Assembly: GCF_900114185.1 (NCBI RefSeq)
Contig: NZ_FOSE01000004.1
Coordinates: forward strand, 265,519-329,518
From: Cellulomonas sp. KH9
GTDB taxonomy: Bacteria; Actinomycetota; Actinomycetes; Actinomycetales; Cellulomonadaceae
DNA: 64,000 bases
Reading direction: 5' to 3'
A program made the translations under genes and the position numbers. Under the pieces are notes generated by a model. It did not search any database, had not been told where the DNA came from, and saw only the letters and a program-made list of their open reading frames with translations. The stretch's first letter is position 1. The number at the start of each line of letters is the position of its first letter. This document shows positions 9,361 through 19,750 of the stretch, piece after piece.

Positions 9361-11331
9361 ATGACGGAGCCCGAGGTCAGCGACGCGCACGCGGCCCCGG
9401 TCGGCGCGGGAGGCGGGCTCCTCGGCACGCTCGAACGGCTCCGGGCGCGCCTGGGTGCGCTCACCCTGCCGCTCGAGGGCCCCGGGGTCGACGGGGCGCG
9501 CGCCGACCGGGCCGCCGCGGCCGCCCAGCTCGACGACTACCTGCTGCCGCGGCTGCGGGCACGGTCCGCCCCGCTCCTGGTCGTCGTCGGGGGATCGACC
9601 GGCGCGGGCAAGTCCACCCTCGTCAACTCCCTGCTGGGTTCGGAGGTGACGGCGCCGGGCGTGCTGCGCCCCACCACGCGGGCGCCGGTCCTCGTGCACC
9701 ACCCGCTCGACGAGCGCTGGTACTCCACCGAGCGCGTGCTGCCCGGCCTCGCCCGGCTCACCGGCCACCCCGGCGCGGGCGCCCGGGGGGACGACGCGTC
9801 GATCGACGCGGCGCGCGCGCTGCGCCTCGTCGCCTCCGACGCGCTGCCGCGCGGCCTCGCGCTGCTCGACGCACCCGACGTGGACTCCGTGGACGTCGGC
9901 AACCGGCGCCTGGCCGCCCAGCTCCTGGACGCCGCCGACCTGTGGCTGTTCGTCACCACGGCGGCCCGCTACGCCGACGCCGTCCCGTGGGACGTGCTGC
10001 ACCGGGCCGCCGCACGGCACGCGCAGGTCGCGCTCGTCGTCGACCGGGTCGACCCCGGCACGGAGGAGGTCGTGCAGGACCTGCGCCGCATGATGGACGA
10101 GAACGGCCTGCCCGACGCCCCGCTGTTCCTGGTACCCGAGGCGCCGCTCACGGACGGGCTGCTGCCGGAGCAGGCGGTCGCTGACGTGGCCACGTGGCTG
10201 ACCGCGCTGGGCGCCGACGCGCCCGCCCGCGAGGCCGTGGCGACGGCGACACGCGACGGCGTGGTCGACGACCTGGTGCGGCGGACCCGCGTGCTCGCGG
10301 ACGCCGCCGACGTCCAGGTCGCGACCGACTCACGACTGCGCCGGACCGTGGCAGCCGCCTACGACGACGCCGCCGCGCACGTGCGCGCCGCGACCTCCGA
10401 CGGGGCGATGCTGCGCGGCGAGGTCCTGGCCCGCTGGCAGGAGCTCGTCGGCACGGGTGACCTGCTGCGGTCGGTCGAGCAGGGCGTCGGGCGGGTGCGC
10501 GACGCCCTCACCGGGTTCTTCCGCGGCACGCCCGCGCCGGCGCCGCGCGTCGAGCAGGCCATCGCGCACGGGCTCGCGGCGGTCGTCCTCGACGCCGCGG
10601 ACGAGGCCGCGGAGCGCACCCACGCCGCGTGGCGTGGCGACCCCGCAGGGGCCGCGCTGCTCCAGGGCCTCGACCTGGCCCGTGCGTCCACCACGCTGCG
10701 GGCCGAGGTGGACGCGCAGGTCCGCGGCTGGCAGTCCGACGTGCTCGCGCTCGTGCGGGAGCAGGGGCAGTCCCGCCGCGGCACCGCCCGCTACCTCTCG
10801 TTCGGCGTCAACGTCGCCGGCGTCAGCCTGATGGTCCTCGCGTTCGCGTCCACCGGCGGGCTGACCGGCATCGAGGTCGGGATCGCCGGCGGCACGGCCG
10901 TCGTCGCCCAGAAGCTCCTCGAGGCGGTCTTCGGTGACGACGCCGTGCGGCGCCTCACCGTCGAGGCCCGCGAGCGGCTCGACGCGCGTGTGACGGACCT
11001 GCTCGCCCGCGAGGCCGAGCGGTACACGGCCCAGCTCGACGCGCTGGGCGCCGCCCAGGCGGACGGTGCAGAGCTGCGGGCCGTGGCCGAGGACGTCGAG
11101 CGGGCCGCGCGCGCCGACCGTGCCGCACGCCCGGCCGCGGCGTCGAGCGGCCCGTCGCCCGCCGTCGGCCCCGCCCTGCGTGGCGCCGGTGCGACGCGTC
11201 GCGGCGGGACCCCCGGCGGCACCGTGAGCGGCACCGCGTCCGGGGAGCAGACGCCCCCGGCGGACGGGGCGACCGCGCGCCGGGGCTGGTGGCGGCGGCT
11301 GCTCGGCGGCCACCGGCGGGACGGCGCATGA
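9361..11331 (+). CDS. dynamin-like GTPase, A-type, copy 2
   Basis: 656 residues. P-loop GSTGAGKS (78-85), VLRPTTRAPVLVHHPLDE and DLWLFVTTAARYAD are nearly the same as in the protein at 3360, so the two are paralogues. Unlike that copy it has a clear membrane hairpin at about 480-525 (FGVNVAGVSLMVLAF, then a Gly/Ala helix), then a helical arm and a low-complexity tail ending in basic residues. A -10-like CAGACT (9348-9353) lies seven bases before the ATG. Its end overlaps the next start (ATGA). Confidence 0.86.
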   Translation: MTEPEVSDAHAAPVGAGGGLLGTLERLRARLGALTLPLEGPGVDGARADRAAAAAQLDDYLLPRLRARSAPLLVVVGGSTGAGKSTLVNSLLGSEVTAPGVLRPTTRAPVLVHHPLDERWYSTERVLPGLARLTGHPGAGARGDDASIDAARALRLVASDALPRGLALLDAPDVDSVDVGNRRLAAQLLDAADLWLFVTTAARYADAVPWDVLHRAAARHAQVALVVDRVDPGTEEVVQDLRRMMDENGLPDAPLFLVPEAPLTDGLLPEQAVADVATWLTALGADAPAREAVATATRDGVVDDLVRRTRVLADAADVQVATDSRLRRTVAAAYDDAAAHVRAATSDGAMLRGEVLARWQELVGTGDLLRSVEQGVGRVRDALTGFFRGTPAPAPRVEQAIAHGLAAVVLDAADEAAERTHAAWRGDPAGAALLQGLDLARASTTLRAEVDAQVRGWQSDVLALVREQGQSRRGTARYLSFGVNVAGVSLMVLAFASTGGLTGIEVGIAGGTAVVAQKLLEAVFGDDAVRRLTVEARERLDARVTDLLAREAERYTAQLDALGAAQADGAELRAVAEDVERAARADRAARPAAASSGPSPAVGPALRGAGATRRGGTPGGTVSGTASGEQTPPADGATARRGWWRRLLGGHRRDGA

Positions 11332-12926
11332 GCCCGACCCTGGACGAGCGTCTCGACGCGCTGTCCGCGGCCCTGGACGCGGGCGGTGAGCGGCTGCCCG
11401 CGCCGCTGGTCGCACGGACCCGGGACCTGCTGGAACGGGTGCGGGAGCGTGCGGGCCTGTCCGCCGAGCACACCGTCGTCGCGCTCGCGGGTGCCACCGG
11501 GTCGGGCAAGTCCTCGCTGTTCAACGCGCTCGTGGGGGACGAGCTCGCGGCCACGGGAGTGCAGCGACCCACGACGTCGCACCCGCTGGCGGTCGTCGTC
11601 GGCGAGGACCCGGACGGCAGCGGCCCGGGACAGCTGCTGGACTGGCTCGAGGTGCGTCGACGGCACGCCGTGCCGCCGGCGGTGGCAGCAGGGCTCACCG
11701 GCGGGCTCGTGCTGCTGGACCTGCCGGACCACGACTCCGTGGTGGTGGAGCACCGGCTGCGCGCCGAGCGGCTGGTCGCCCGCGCTGATCTGCTCGTGTG
11801 GGTCGTCGACCCGCAGAAGTACGCCGACGGGGCCCTGCACGAGCGGTACCTGCGACCGCTGGCAGGCCGCGACGACGTCGTGGTGCTCGTGCTGAACCAG
11901 GCGGACCGCCTCCCGGCCGCGGACGTGGCCGCCGTCGTGGCGGACCTGCGCCGGCTGGCCGCGGACGACGGGCTCCCGCGCGCCCGCGTCGTGGCGGCCT
12001 CGGCCCGCAGCGGTGACGGTGTGGCGGACCTGCGCGCGCTCGTCACGCGGGCGGTCGAGCGTCGTGAGGCCGGCAACCGGCGGTGGGTGGCGGACGTGCG
12101 CGCGGCGGCGCTCGAGGTGGCCGACGCGTGCCGCGACGTGCCGGGGGAGCGGCGGCGGTCCGCGGCGACGGACGACCTCGTCGCAGCGCTGGAGGACGCC
12201 GCAGGCGTGCCGACCGTCGTCGCCGCCGTGCGTCGCTCCGCGGTGCGCCGCGCCGCGGCGCACACCGGCTGGCCGCCCGTGCGGTGGCTCGCCCGGCTGC
12301 GTCCGGACCCGTTGCGCCGGCTGCACCTGGCGCCGCGCGCAGCGGGTGCGGACGTGTCGCCCACGTCGCTGCCGCCCGCCGGCGCGGCGCAGCGGGCGCG
12401 TGCCGCGACGGCGGTGCGGGACCACGCCGACGCGGTCCTCGCGGGTGCACCGGACGCGTGGGTCCTGGCCGCGCGGGCGCGCGTCACGGCGGCGGACCTG
12501 CCCGAGGCCCTGGACCTGGCGGTCGCCCGCACCCGCCTGCTCCCGGAGCGCCCCGTCTGGTGGTGGCGCGCCGCCGGTGCCGTGCAGTGGCTGCTGCTCG
12601 CGGCCGCCGTCGCGGGGGCCCTCTGGCTGGCCGGCCTGGCGGTTCTGGCGTACCTGCAGCTGCCCGACCCGGTCACACCGGTCTGGGGGCCGGCCCCCGC
12701 CCCCACCGTGCTGCTGGTGGGCGGCGTGCTCGCCGGGCTGCTGGTGGCGCTGCTCGGTGCGGTGGCGGCCCGGCTCGGCGCGCGGGCACGCGCCCGCTCC
12801 GCCCGGCGACGGCTGCGTGCCGCCGTCCAGGACGTGGCGCGCCGGCTCGTGGTGGACCCGGTCGCCCAGGAGGTCGCCTCGCTGCGCAGCTGCCGGGACC
12901 TGGCCACCCGCGCCGCGGCCCGCTGA
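11328..12926 (+). CDS. dynamin-like membrane GTPase, B-type, copy 2
   Basis: 532 residues. P-loop GATGSGKS (55-62), VQRPTTSH, LDLPDHDS, LLVWVVDPQKYADG and VLNQADR match the B-type protein at 5057. Two hydrophobic segments near 415-440 and 460-482 form a C-terminal membrane anchor. The ATG at 11328 overlaps the stop of A2 by four bases, so A2 and B2 are coupled as A1 and B1 are. Confidence 0.86.
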   Translation: MSPTLDERLDALSAALDAGGERLPAPLVARTRDLLERVRERAGLSAEHTVVALAGATGSGKSSLFNALVGDELAATGVQRPTTSHPLAVVVGEDPDGSGPGQLLDWLEVRRRHAVPPAVAAGLTGGLVLLDLPDHDSVVVEHRLRAERLVARADLLVWVVDPQKYADGALHERYLRPLAGRDDVVVLVLNQADRLPAADVAAVVADLRRLAADDGLPRARVVAASARSGDGVADLRALVTRAVERREAGNRRWVADVRAAALEVADACRDVPGERRRSAATDDLVAALEDAAGVPTVVAAVRRSAVRRAAAHTGWPPVRWLARLRPDPLRRLHLAPRAAGADVSPTSLPPAGAAQRARAATAVRDHADAVLAGAPDAWVLAARARVTAADLPEALDLAVARTRLLPERPVWWWRAAGAVQWLLLAAAVAGALWLAGLAVLAYLQLPDPVTPVWGPAPAPTVLLVGGVLAGLLVALLGAVAARLGARARARSARRRLRAAVQDVARRLVVDPVAQEVASLRSCRDLATRAAAR

Positions 12927-13091
12927 TCCCGGCGGACCGCGTGCCCGTGCGGGACGTGGGCGCTGCGCGTCCCGATCCGCCCGTGCGGCAGGATCGACGT
13001 CGGCCGTCGCACCCGCCGCCGCTCCGGGCGGCGCGGTGCGGCGCCACCCGAGGCCCGGCGGACCGTCGCGGCCGGCACAGGAGGGAAGTCG

Positions 13092-13586
13092 ATGGCGAGG
13101 ATCGAGGTCCCGGTCCAGCTGCGCTGGTCCGACATGGACGCGTACGCCCACGTGAACAACGTCGAGATGCTCCGCCTCCTGGAGGAGGCGCGCATCGAGG
13201 TGTTCTGGCGTCACCCCGAGGGACCGGACGGCGTCGTCCCCGACGGGGCACGGCCGACGGCGGTGCTCGACGCCGGGCCGGGGGCGCTGACCTCGACGCT
13301 GGTCGCGCGGCAGGAGATCCAGTACGTCCGGCCGCTGCCGTACCGGCGCGCACCGGTCGTCATCGAGCTGTGGATCGGGCACCTGGGCGGCGCGAGCCTC
13401 GACGTCTGCTACGAGGTCCGGGACGCGCCGACCGCGGTCGCGGGCTCGGAGGTCTACGCCCGGGCGACGACGACGATCGTGCTGGTCGACTCCGCGACGG
13501 GTGCACCGCGCCGCCTGACGGCGCAGGAGCGCGCGGTCTGGGAGCCGTACGTCGAGGACCCGGTGGTCATCCGCCGCCGGGCGTGA
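13092..13586 (+). CDS. acyl-CoA thioesterase, 4HBT hotdog family
   Basis: 164 residues with the 4-hydroxybenzoyl-CoA thioesterase signature near the N-terminus: LRWSDMDAYAHVNNVEML, with the catalytic Asp and the His-Val-Asn-Asn turn. It would hydrolyse an acyl-CoA of unknown chain. A strong ribosome-binding site, AGGAGGGAA, lies eight bases before the ATG. The last 20 bases overlap, tail to tail, the end of the SDR gene on the other strand, so there is no terminator between them. Confidence 0.9.
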   Translation: MARIEVPVQLRWSDMDAYAHVNNVEMLRLLEEARIEVFWRHPEGPDGVVPDGARPTAVLDAGPGALTSTLVARQEIQYVRPLPYRRAPVVIELWIGHLGGASLDVCYEVRDAPTAVAGSEVYARATTTIVLVDSATGAPRRLTAQERAVWEPYVEDPVVIRRRA

Positions 13587-15357
13587 CCGGGGCCACGTCC
13601 CGGTCGGCGGTCGTCCCGCTCGCCGTCGGGCCGCCGCCGTCCGACGCACCCCGGTCGCGTCGGGCCCGCTCGGCCGACCGGGCCGCGCGGGCGACGTTGC
13701 GCTGCATGCCACCGAACACCACGCCGTGGAAGGGGTAGACCGCCCACCAGTACAGCTGCCCGGCCAGGCCGTGCGGGTGGAACAGGGCGCGCTGCGCGAA
13801 CACCACGGGCGGGCGACGCCACTCGGCCGGCTCCCACGGGGTGTCGTCGGGCACGGCGGGCGTCGCGTCGTCGTCCAGGGAGGTGTCGGCGGGCTCCACG
13901 CGTAGCTCGAGCCACGCCAGCCCGGGCAGCCGCATCTCGGCCCGCAGCCGCAGCAGCCGGCCGGGGACGATCTGCTCCACGCGCCAGAAGTCGACGGCGT
14001 CGTCGAGCAGCAGCCGTGCCGGGTCGCGGCGACCGCGGCGCAGCCCCGGACCGCCCACGACCCGGTCGAGCAGCCCGCGCACCCGCCAGGCGAGCGCCCA
14101 CGAGTACCAGCCGCGGTCGCCGCCCACCGCCTCCACCACGCGCCACAGCGCGGCGGGGGAGGCGTCGACGCGCACCCGGCGCTCGTCGACGTACAGGGTC
14201 CCGCCCGCCCAGTCGGGGTCGGAGGGCAGCGGGTCGCTGGGCGCCCCGGGCGGCGTCGCGGACGACCACCGCGTGGTGACGCCGGCGCCCTGGACCCGGG
14301 CCAGGGCGAGGCGCACGGCTCGGTCGAAGCCGATGAGCCCGCCCGGGGGGTCGGGCACGTACCGCGCGACGTCGTGCTCGTCGCACACCACCTCGTGCAC
14401 CAGGGACTCCACCAGCGGGCGTGCCAGCCCGCCGGGCACGGGCGTGACCAGCGAGACCCACAGGCTCGACAGCCGCGGGCTCAGCACGGGGACCGCGACG
14501 ATGGCGCGCCGCGGCAGGCCCGCGATCCGTGCGTACCGCTGCATCATGTCGCGGTAGGTCAGGACGTCGGGCCCGCCGATGTCGAACGCCCGCGACACGT
14601 CCGGCGGCATCGCGGCCGACCCGACGAGGTACCGCAGCACGTCGCGGATCGCGATGGGCTGGATCCGGTTCTGCACCCAGCGCGGCACGGTCATCGCCGG
14701 CAGCCGCTCCGTGAGGTACCGCATCATCTCGAACGACGCCGAGCCGGAGCCGAGGATCACCGCGGCCCGGAGCACCGTGGTCGGCACGCCGGACGCCAGC
14801 AGGATCTCCCCGACCTCCGTGCGGGAGGCCAGGTGGGGCGAGAGCTCCTCGCCCTCGGGGTACAGGCCGCCCAGGTAGACGATCCGGCCCACGCCCGCCT
14901 CGCGTGCCGCCTGCGCGAAGACCAGCGCGGTGTGGCGGTCGCGCTGCTCGAACGTGCGGCCCGTGCCCAGCGAGTGGATCAGGTAGTACGCGACGTCGGC
15001 ACCCTCCAGGCCCGCACGGATCTGGTCGGGCTCGGCCGCGTCGGCCGCCACGACCTCCACGTCGTCGTACCACGGGCGTCCGCGCAGGCGCTCGGGGTGC
15101 CGCGCCAGCGCCCGCACCCGGTAGCCGGCGGCGAGCAGCTCGGGCACGAGCCGGCCGCCGACGTACCCCGTCACCCCGGTGACCGCCACGAGCGGGGCGT
15201 CGGGGCGGGGCCGACCGTCCGGTCCGGTGCCCGGGACGAGTCCGTCCAGCGTGCGCACGACCGGCTCGGGGGCGAGGTCGGCCCGGAGGCCGGCCCCGTG
15301 CTCGGGGTCGTCGCCGTGCCCGGGGGCCGGCGGGACGTCGGTGCGCGCGTCGCTCAT
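13567..15357 (-). CDS. SDR-family NAD(P)-binding protein fused to DUF2867
   Basis: 596 residues. An N-terminal extended/atypical SDR has the nucleotide-binding GVTGYVGGRL (61-70) and YYLIHSLG. The C-terminal part (about 380-560: RRVRVDASPAALWRVVEAVGG..., VDFWRVEQIVPGRLLRLRAEMRLPG, FHPHGLAGQLYWWAVYPFH) fits DUF2867. This fusion is widespread in bacteria as a predicted oxidoreductase or ligand-binding protein of unknown substrate. The ATG at 15357 follows a weak -10 (CACACT on the complement, 15364-15369) by six bases. Confidence 0.85.
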   Translation of the reverse strand: MSDARTDVPPAPGHGDDPEHGAGLRADLAPEPVVRTLDGLVPGTGPDGRPRPDAPLVAVTGVTGYVGGRLVPELLAAGYRVRALARHPERLRGRPWYDDVEVVAADAAEPDQIRAGLEGADVAYYLIHSLGTGRTFEQRDRHTALVFAQAAREAGVGRIVYLGGLYPEGEELSPHLASRTEVGEILLASGVPTTVLRAAVILGSGSASFEMMRYLTERLPAMTVPRWVQNRIQPIAIRDVLRYLVGSAAMPPDVSRAFDIGGPDVLTYRDMMQRYARIAGLPRRAIVAVPVLSPRLSSLWVSLVTPVPGGLARPLVESLVHEVVCDEHDVARYVPDPPGGLIGFDRAVRLALARVQGAGVTTRWSSATPPGAPSDPLPSDPDWAGGTLYVDERRVRVDASPAALWRVVEAVGGDRGWYSWALAWRVRGLLDRVVGGPGLRRGRRDPARLLLDDAVDFWRVEQIVPGRLLRLRAEMRLPGLAWLELRVEPADTSLDDDATPAVPDDTPWEPAEWRRPPVVFAQRALFHPHGLAGQLYWWAVYPFHGVVFGGMQRNVARAARSAERARRDRGASDGGGPTASGTTADRDVAPVTPGGG

Positions 15358-15402
15358 CCGGGCAGTGTGCGGCCGGGGGCGCGGGGCCGCACCCGGGGGC
15401 GT

Positions 15403-16395
15403 TCAGTCCGTCAGCAGGGCGAGGGTGCGTCGCTCCGCCACCTGCTGCGACCGTGTCGGCGCGATGGTCTCGCCGCGTTCCCACAGCTCGATCACCCGCG
15501 GGTCGACGTACGACGAGCGGGCGACGGTCGGGGTGTTGCCGAGCTCCTCGGCGACGTCCTTGACCACCGACGCGACGACGCGGCGCCGCCCGCGGTCGCT
15601 GTGCGGCGCCGGACCGGCCTCCGCCAGCCCGCGGGCCGCCAGCACGGTGGCGTGCCAGGTGCGGAAGTCCTTGGGCGTCGCCTCGCCCAGCCGGTCGCGC
15701 ACGTACGCCCCGACGTCGCTGCTCGTCACGTCGTGCCAGCCCGCGTCGTCGCGCCACGCCAGCAGCTCCGGGCTGTCGTCGCGGCGCCGCAGCAGCGTGC
15801 GGACCAGCGCGGCGACCGTCTCGTCGTCGACGACCGTGTCGCGGATCTGACCCGACTTGGCGGGGAACCGCAGGTGCACGGCGCCGGGGCGGCCGTCCTC
15901 GTCAGGCAGGACGTGCACGTGCTCCCGACGCAGCGTCGCGAGCCCGAAGGACCCGTGCCGACGGGTGTACCCCTCGGTGCCGACCCGCAGGTAGGCGCGG
16001 TCCAGCAGGCGGAACGCGAGGGCCAGCGCCTTGTCCCGCGGCATGCCCTCGAGCGCCAGGTCGGCGCGCACCCGCCGGCGCGCGGCCGGCAGCCGACGGG
16101 CCACCTGCAGCACGTGCTCGTGCTTGAGCCGTGCCCGCCGGGCCTGCCACTGCAGGTGGTACAGGTACTGGCGGCGCCGCGCCTCGTCCAGCCCCGCGGC
16201 CTGGATGTGGCCGTTGTGCCAGGGGCTGACCCAGACCTCGCGCCAGGCCGGCGGGATCGCGAGCGTCGTGAGGCGCTCGAGGTGCTCCGGGTCCTCGATG
16301 CGGCGCCGCTCGTGGTCGAGGTACACGAAGCCGCGCCCGGCCCGGCGGCGCGTCCAACCGGGCTGGTCGAGACGCACACGTCGGAGCCGGACCAT
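15403..16395 (-). CDS. DNA topoisomerase IB (poxvirus type)
   Basis: 330-residue bacterial type IB topoisomerase, which relaxes supercoils through a 3'-phosphotyrosyl intermediate. FVYLDHERRR and PPAWREVWVSPWHNGHIQA are typical of the N-domain. RVGTEGYTRRHGSFGL, KDFRTWHATV and the nucleophile region VARSSYVDPRV (Tyr296) form the catalytic domain. The ATG at 16395 follows GAGACT (complement, 16403-16408) by seven bases, a leaderless arrangement. It stands apart from its neighbours in function. Confidence 0.93.
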   Translation of the reverse strand: MVRLRRVRLDQPGWTRRRAGRGFVYLDHERRRIEDPEHLERLTTLAIPPAWREVWVSPWHNGHIQAAGLDEARRRQYLYHLQWQARRARLKHEHVLQVARRLPAARRRVRADLALEGMPRDKALALAFRLLDRAYLRVGTEGYTRRHGSFGLATLRREHVHVLPDEDGRPGAVHLRFPAKSGQIRDTVVDDETVAALVRTLLRRRDDSPELLAWRDDAGWHDVTSSDVGAYVRDRLGEATPKDFRTWHATVLAARGLAEAGPAPHSDRGRRRVVASVVKDVAEELGNTPTVARSSYVDPRVIELWERGETIAPTRSQQVAERRTLALLTD

Positions 16396-16452
16396 GCCGC
16401 AGAGTCTCGCCCGCCGGCGCGCGTCACGCTCGTCGAGCGCGAGTCGCCGGGG

Positions 16453-17331
16453 TCAGTCCGGGACCCGGACCATGCCCTCCTGCGCGATGGAGGCGACGAG
16501 CGTGCCCTCCCGGTCGAACACCCGCGCCGCGCCCAGGCCACGCCCGCCCTGGGCGCTCGGGGACGTCTGGACGAACAGCAGCCAGTCGTCGACCCGGACG
16601 TCGCGGTGCCACCACATGGCGTGGTCGAGGCTCGCCATCGACAGCCCCGGCGTCGCCCACGGCCGACCGGCGCGGCGCAGCACCGGCTCGAGCATGATCT
16701 GGTCGCAGCCGTAGGCGAGCAGCGCACGGTGCAGCAGCTGGTCGTCGGGGACGGGCCCGCGGGCCCGCGCCCAGACGCACTGGTCGCCCTGGCTGCCCTG
16801 CGCGCCGGCGCGCAGGTAGATCGACCCGTCGACGTGGCGCAGGTCGAACGCGGACTCCTGCGCCCAGAACCGGGCCATCGGGTGGTCGACGTCACCGAGC
16901 GCGTCGAGGGCCGAGCCGACCTCCTCCGGGTCCGGGACGTCGGGGGGCGTCTGCGCGTACTCGATGCCGGGCTGCCGCTCCTGGAAGGAGGAGATCATCG
17001 ACAGGATCGGCGCGCCGCCCTGCAGCGCGTGCGTGCGCCGGGCGGAGAACGAGCGGCCGTCGCGCAGCCGCTCCACCGCGAAGCCGATGGGTGCGGAGTC
17101 GTCCCCGGGCCGCAGGAAGTAGCCGTGCAGCGAGTGCGGCAGTCGGCCGTCCGGGACGGTGCGGCCTGCCGCGAGCAGCGCCTGCGCCAGGACCTGCCCG
17201 CCGAACACGCGGCCCTGCGGCTGCGGGAGGCTGAGCCCCTCGAAGGTGTCCGGCTCGCTCGGGTCGGCCGTCAGGTCCAGGGCACGCAGCACCGCCCCGA
17301 CGGGGTCGTGGCTCGCATCGGGCAGGGTCAT
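16453..17331 (-). CDS. tesB: acyl-CoA thioesterase II (TesB type)
   Basis: 292-residue double-hotdog thioesterase that cleaves medium- and long-chain acyl-CoAs. GRVFGGQVLAQAL, SLHGYFLRPGD, DGRSFSARRTHALQ and GLSMASLDHAMWWH are TesB landmarks; the Asp in SLDHA is the family catalytic Asp. The ATG at 17331 lies two bases after the stop of the upstream globin gene, so the pair is probably one transcript. Confidence 0.93.
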   Translation of the reverse strand: MTLPDASHDPVGAVLRALDLTADPSEPDTFEGLSLPQPQGRVFGGQVLAQALLAAGRTVPDGRLPHSLHGYFLRPGDDSAPIGFAVERLRDGRSFSARRTHALQGGAPILSMISSFQERQPGIEYAQTPPDVPDPEEVGSALDALGDVDHPMARFWAQESAFDLRHVDGSIYLRAGAQGSQGDQCVWARARGPVPDDQLLHRALLAYGCDQIMLEPVLRRAGRPWATPGLSMASLDHAMWWHRDVRVDDWLLFVQTSPSAQGGRGLGAARVFDREGTLVASIAQEGMVRVPD

Positions 17332-17333
17332 GG

Positions 17334-17726
17334 TCAGTCCTCGAAGGTGTTGAGCATGGAGTGGGCCGCGCGCTCCAGGTAGTCCCACAGCTGCCCGCGG
17401 TGCAGGGGTGCGAGGTCGAGCGAGTCGACGGCGGTCCGCATGTGCCGCAGCCAGCGGTCGCGGGCGTCGGGGTTGACCTTGTACGGCGCGTGCCGCATCC
17501 GCAGCCGGGGGTGGCCGCGCTGCTCGGAGTAGGTCGTCGGTCCGCCCCAGTACTGCTCGAGGAAGAGGGTGAGGCGCTCGGCCGCGGGCCCGAGGTCCTC
17601 CTCGGGGTACATCGGCTGCAGCACCGGGTCCGCCGCGACGCCGCGGTAGAACTCGTCGACGAGCCGGACGAACGTCTCGTGCCCGCCGACGGCCGCGTAG
17701 AACGAGTCGTCTCTCACGCCGCCCAT
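17334..17726 (-). CDS. glbO: group II truncated haemoglobin (trHbO)
   Basis: 130-residue trHbO, an O2/NO-handling haem protein. [18 protein letters not shown] forms the B-helix region, Y40 in PMYPEEDL is at CD1, QYWGGP follows the E helix, H79 in RMRHAPY is the proximal haem ligand, and W92 (DRWLRHM) is the invariant TrpG8 of group II/III. The ATG at 17726 gives the usual length; an upstream extension would be Arg/Pro-rich and unlike the family. It overlaps nothing and precedes tesB by two bases. Confidence 0.94.
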   Translation of the reverse strand: MGGVRDDSFYAAVGGHETFVRLVDEFYRGVAADPVLQPMYPEEDLGPAAERLTLFLEQYWGGPTTYSEQRGHPRLRMRHAPYKVNPDARDRWLRHMRTAVDSLDLAPLHRGQLWDYLERAAHSMLNTFED

Positions 17727-17790
17727 CCTCACACGCGGCCCCACCTGGACGGACGTGCCCGGGGTGTGCGTCGCGCCACCCCGGTGACGG

Positions 17791-19476
17791 TCACAGCCCC
17801 AGCTCGTCCAGCACGGGCAGGCCCGCGCGCACCGCGGCCCGGGCGTCGGCGGCGCTCGCCGCGTCGGCGGCACGGCGCGCCAGCACCCGGCACGTCGCGA
17901 GGTCGGTGGCGGCCAGCACGGCCGCGACGTCGGGCAGCGCCCGGGGCGTCATCGACAGCGACGTGACGCCGAGCCCGACCAGCACCACCGCCAGCGCCGG
18001 GTCCGCAGCGGCCTCGCCGCAGACGCCGACGGGCCGCGCCTGGGCGGCGCCTCCCAGCGCGGTGGCCTCCACGAGCCGCAGCACGGCCGGCTGCCAGGCG
18101 TCGGACAGGCCCGCGACCGCGCCGAGCAGCCGGTCCGCGGCCATCGTGTACTGCGTGAGGTCGTTGGTGCCGACGCTCGCGAAGTGCGCGTGGGCGAGCA
18201 GGGGGCCGGCCAGCAGCGCCGCGCTCGGGATCTCGACCATGATCCCGGCGGTGCGCAGACCGTGCCGGGCGCACGCGGCGACGAACGACTCGGTCTCGTC
18301 GACCGTGGCCACCATCGGCGCCATGACCCAGGTCGTGGTGCCCGGGTGCTCGGCGGCCGCACGCGCGATCGCCGTGAGCTGGTCCTCGAGGACGTCGGGG
18401 CGTTCCTGGGCCACGCGCAGGCCGCGCACCCCCAGCGCGGGGTTCGCCTCGGGCGCCGCGTGCAGGAAGGGCAGGGGCTTGTCCGCCCCCGCGTCGAGGG
18501 TCCGCACGACGACCTTGCGGCCCGTGAACGCGGCCAGCACGCGGCCGTACGCCGCGGTCTGCTCGTCGACGTCCGGCGCCTGCGTGCGGTCGAGGAACGC
18601 GAACTCCGTGCGGAACAGCCCGACACCCTGGGCGCCCGCGGCGGCGGCCGCCTGCGCGTCGGCGGGGTCGCCCACGTTGGCGAGCAGCTCGACCCGGTGG
18701 CCGTCCGCGGTGCGTCCGTCGCCGTCGAACGTGCGCACCGCCGCACCCCGGGCACGGACGCGCTGCACGGCGTCGTCCGTCGGGTCCGCGACCACGGTGC
18801 CGGCGGCGCCGTCCACGAGCAGCTGCGTGTGCTCGGCGAGGTCCAGCACCTCGGTCGCGGCGACGACCGCCGGGATGCCCCGCGACCGCGCCAGGATCGC
18901 GGTGTGCGACGTCGGCCCGCCGGCGGCCGTGACCACCGCGAGCACGCGCTGCGGGTCGAGCGTCGCGGCGAGCACCGGTGCGAGGTCCTGCGCGACCAGC
19001 ACGTACGGGTACGGGCGCACGGGTACGCCGGGGGCCTGCAGACCCGTCAGGTGGGCGACCAGCCGGTCCCGCACGTCGACCACGTCGCGCACGCGCTCGG
19101 CCATGTACCCGCCCAGCAGCTCGAGCTCGGCGGCGACCGCGTCCGCGGCCTCCCACACCGCCCGCTCCGGCACCAGGTGCTCGTCGCGCACCCGCTGCTG
19201 GGCGTCGGCGACCAGGGAGGGGTCGGCCGCCATCGCGGCCGTCGCGTGCAGCAGCGCGGCGCTGTCGCCCTCGGCGGCCTGCGCCGCGGCGTCGAGCTCG
19301 TCGCGCACGGCCGCCGCGGACGCGGCGACCCGCTCGGCTGCCGCGTCGGTGTCGGAGCCCGGCGGCAGGCGCCGGCCGGCGGGGGGCTCGGCGACGGCGT
19401 CGGGCAGGCGCACCGCAGGCCCCACCACGCGTCCCGGGCTCACGCCGATGCCCCTGACGACGTACGTGCTGCCCAC
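17791..19476 (-). CDS. ptsI: PTS enzyme I (phosphoenolpyruvate-protein phosphotransferase)
   Basis: 561-residue EI that moves phosphate from PEP to HPr. It starts with the family [14 protein letters not shown]. The phospho-accepting His191 lies in [15 protein letters not shown]. The C-terminal PEP-binding barrel shows [41 protein letters not shown] and the acid/base Cys in [10 protein letters not shown]. The GTG at 19476 has a strong AGGAGG six bases upstream. It is divergent from the EIIB gene, and no HPr gene is in the window. Confidence 0.96.
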   Translation of the reverse strand: MGSTYVVRGIGVSPGRVVGPAVRLPDAVAEPPAGRRLPPGSDTDAAAERVAASAAAVRDELDAAAQAAEGDSAALLHATAAMAADPSLVADAQQRVRDEHLVPERAVWEAADAVAAELELLGGYMAERVRDVVDVRDRLVAHLTGLQAPGVPVRPYPYVLVAQDLAPVLAATLDPQRVLAVVTAAGGPTSHTAILARSRGIPAVVAATEVLDLAEHTQLLVDGAAGTVVADPTDDAVQRVRARGAAVRTFDGDGRTADGHRVELLANVGDPADAQAAAAAGAQGVGLFRTEFAFLDRTQAPDVDEQTAAYGRVLAAFTGRKVVVRTLDAGADKPLPFLHAAPEANPALGVRGLRVAQERPDVLEDQLTAIARAAAEHPGTTTWVMAPMVATVDETESFVAACARHGLRTAGIMVEIPSAALLAGPLLAHAHFASVGTNDLTQYTMAADRLLGAVAGLSDAWQPAVLRLVEATALGGAAQARPVGVCGEAAADPALAVVLVGLGVTSLSMTPRALPDVAAVLAATDLATCRVLARRAADAASAADARAAVRAGLPVLDELGL

Positions 19477-19545
19477 CCCGGACCTCCTCGGTACCGCCGG
19501 GACGAGGGGACGGTCGTGCGGCCGCCGTCGTCGCCGTGCCCCCGC

Positions 19546-19575
19546 AGTCTGGCCCGGGCCCACCCGAAGGTCCAA
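19546..19575 (-). promoter_or_regulatory. ptsI promoter
   Basis: On the complement, TTGGAC (19570-19575) and CAGACT (19546-19551) are separated by 18 bases, about 70 bases upstream of the ptsI start. The 274-base divergent region also has a -10-like TAGCCT at 19651-19656 facing the EIIB gene. Confidence 0.5.
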
Positions 19576-19750
19576 CGCGGTCGCGCGCCCGGCACACCCC
19601 GCCCCGCACGCCGCGGGCGGCGGCAGGGGCGCCGCGCGGTGGCGCGGCGGTAGCCTGGGGTCCGACCGTGCACGCCCGGTCGATGCCGTCGGCGGGGTAC
19701 CCCGCCGACGCCGCACCCGGGCGCCGGCGACGACGAACCAGGGAGACCCA

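Noticed and set aside
14374..17382. 1000-codon + strand open frame
   Set aside because: It is the antisense of the SDR, topoisomerase IB and tesB genes, all of which have strong family motifs on the other strand.
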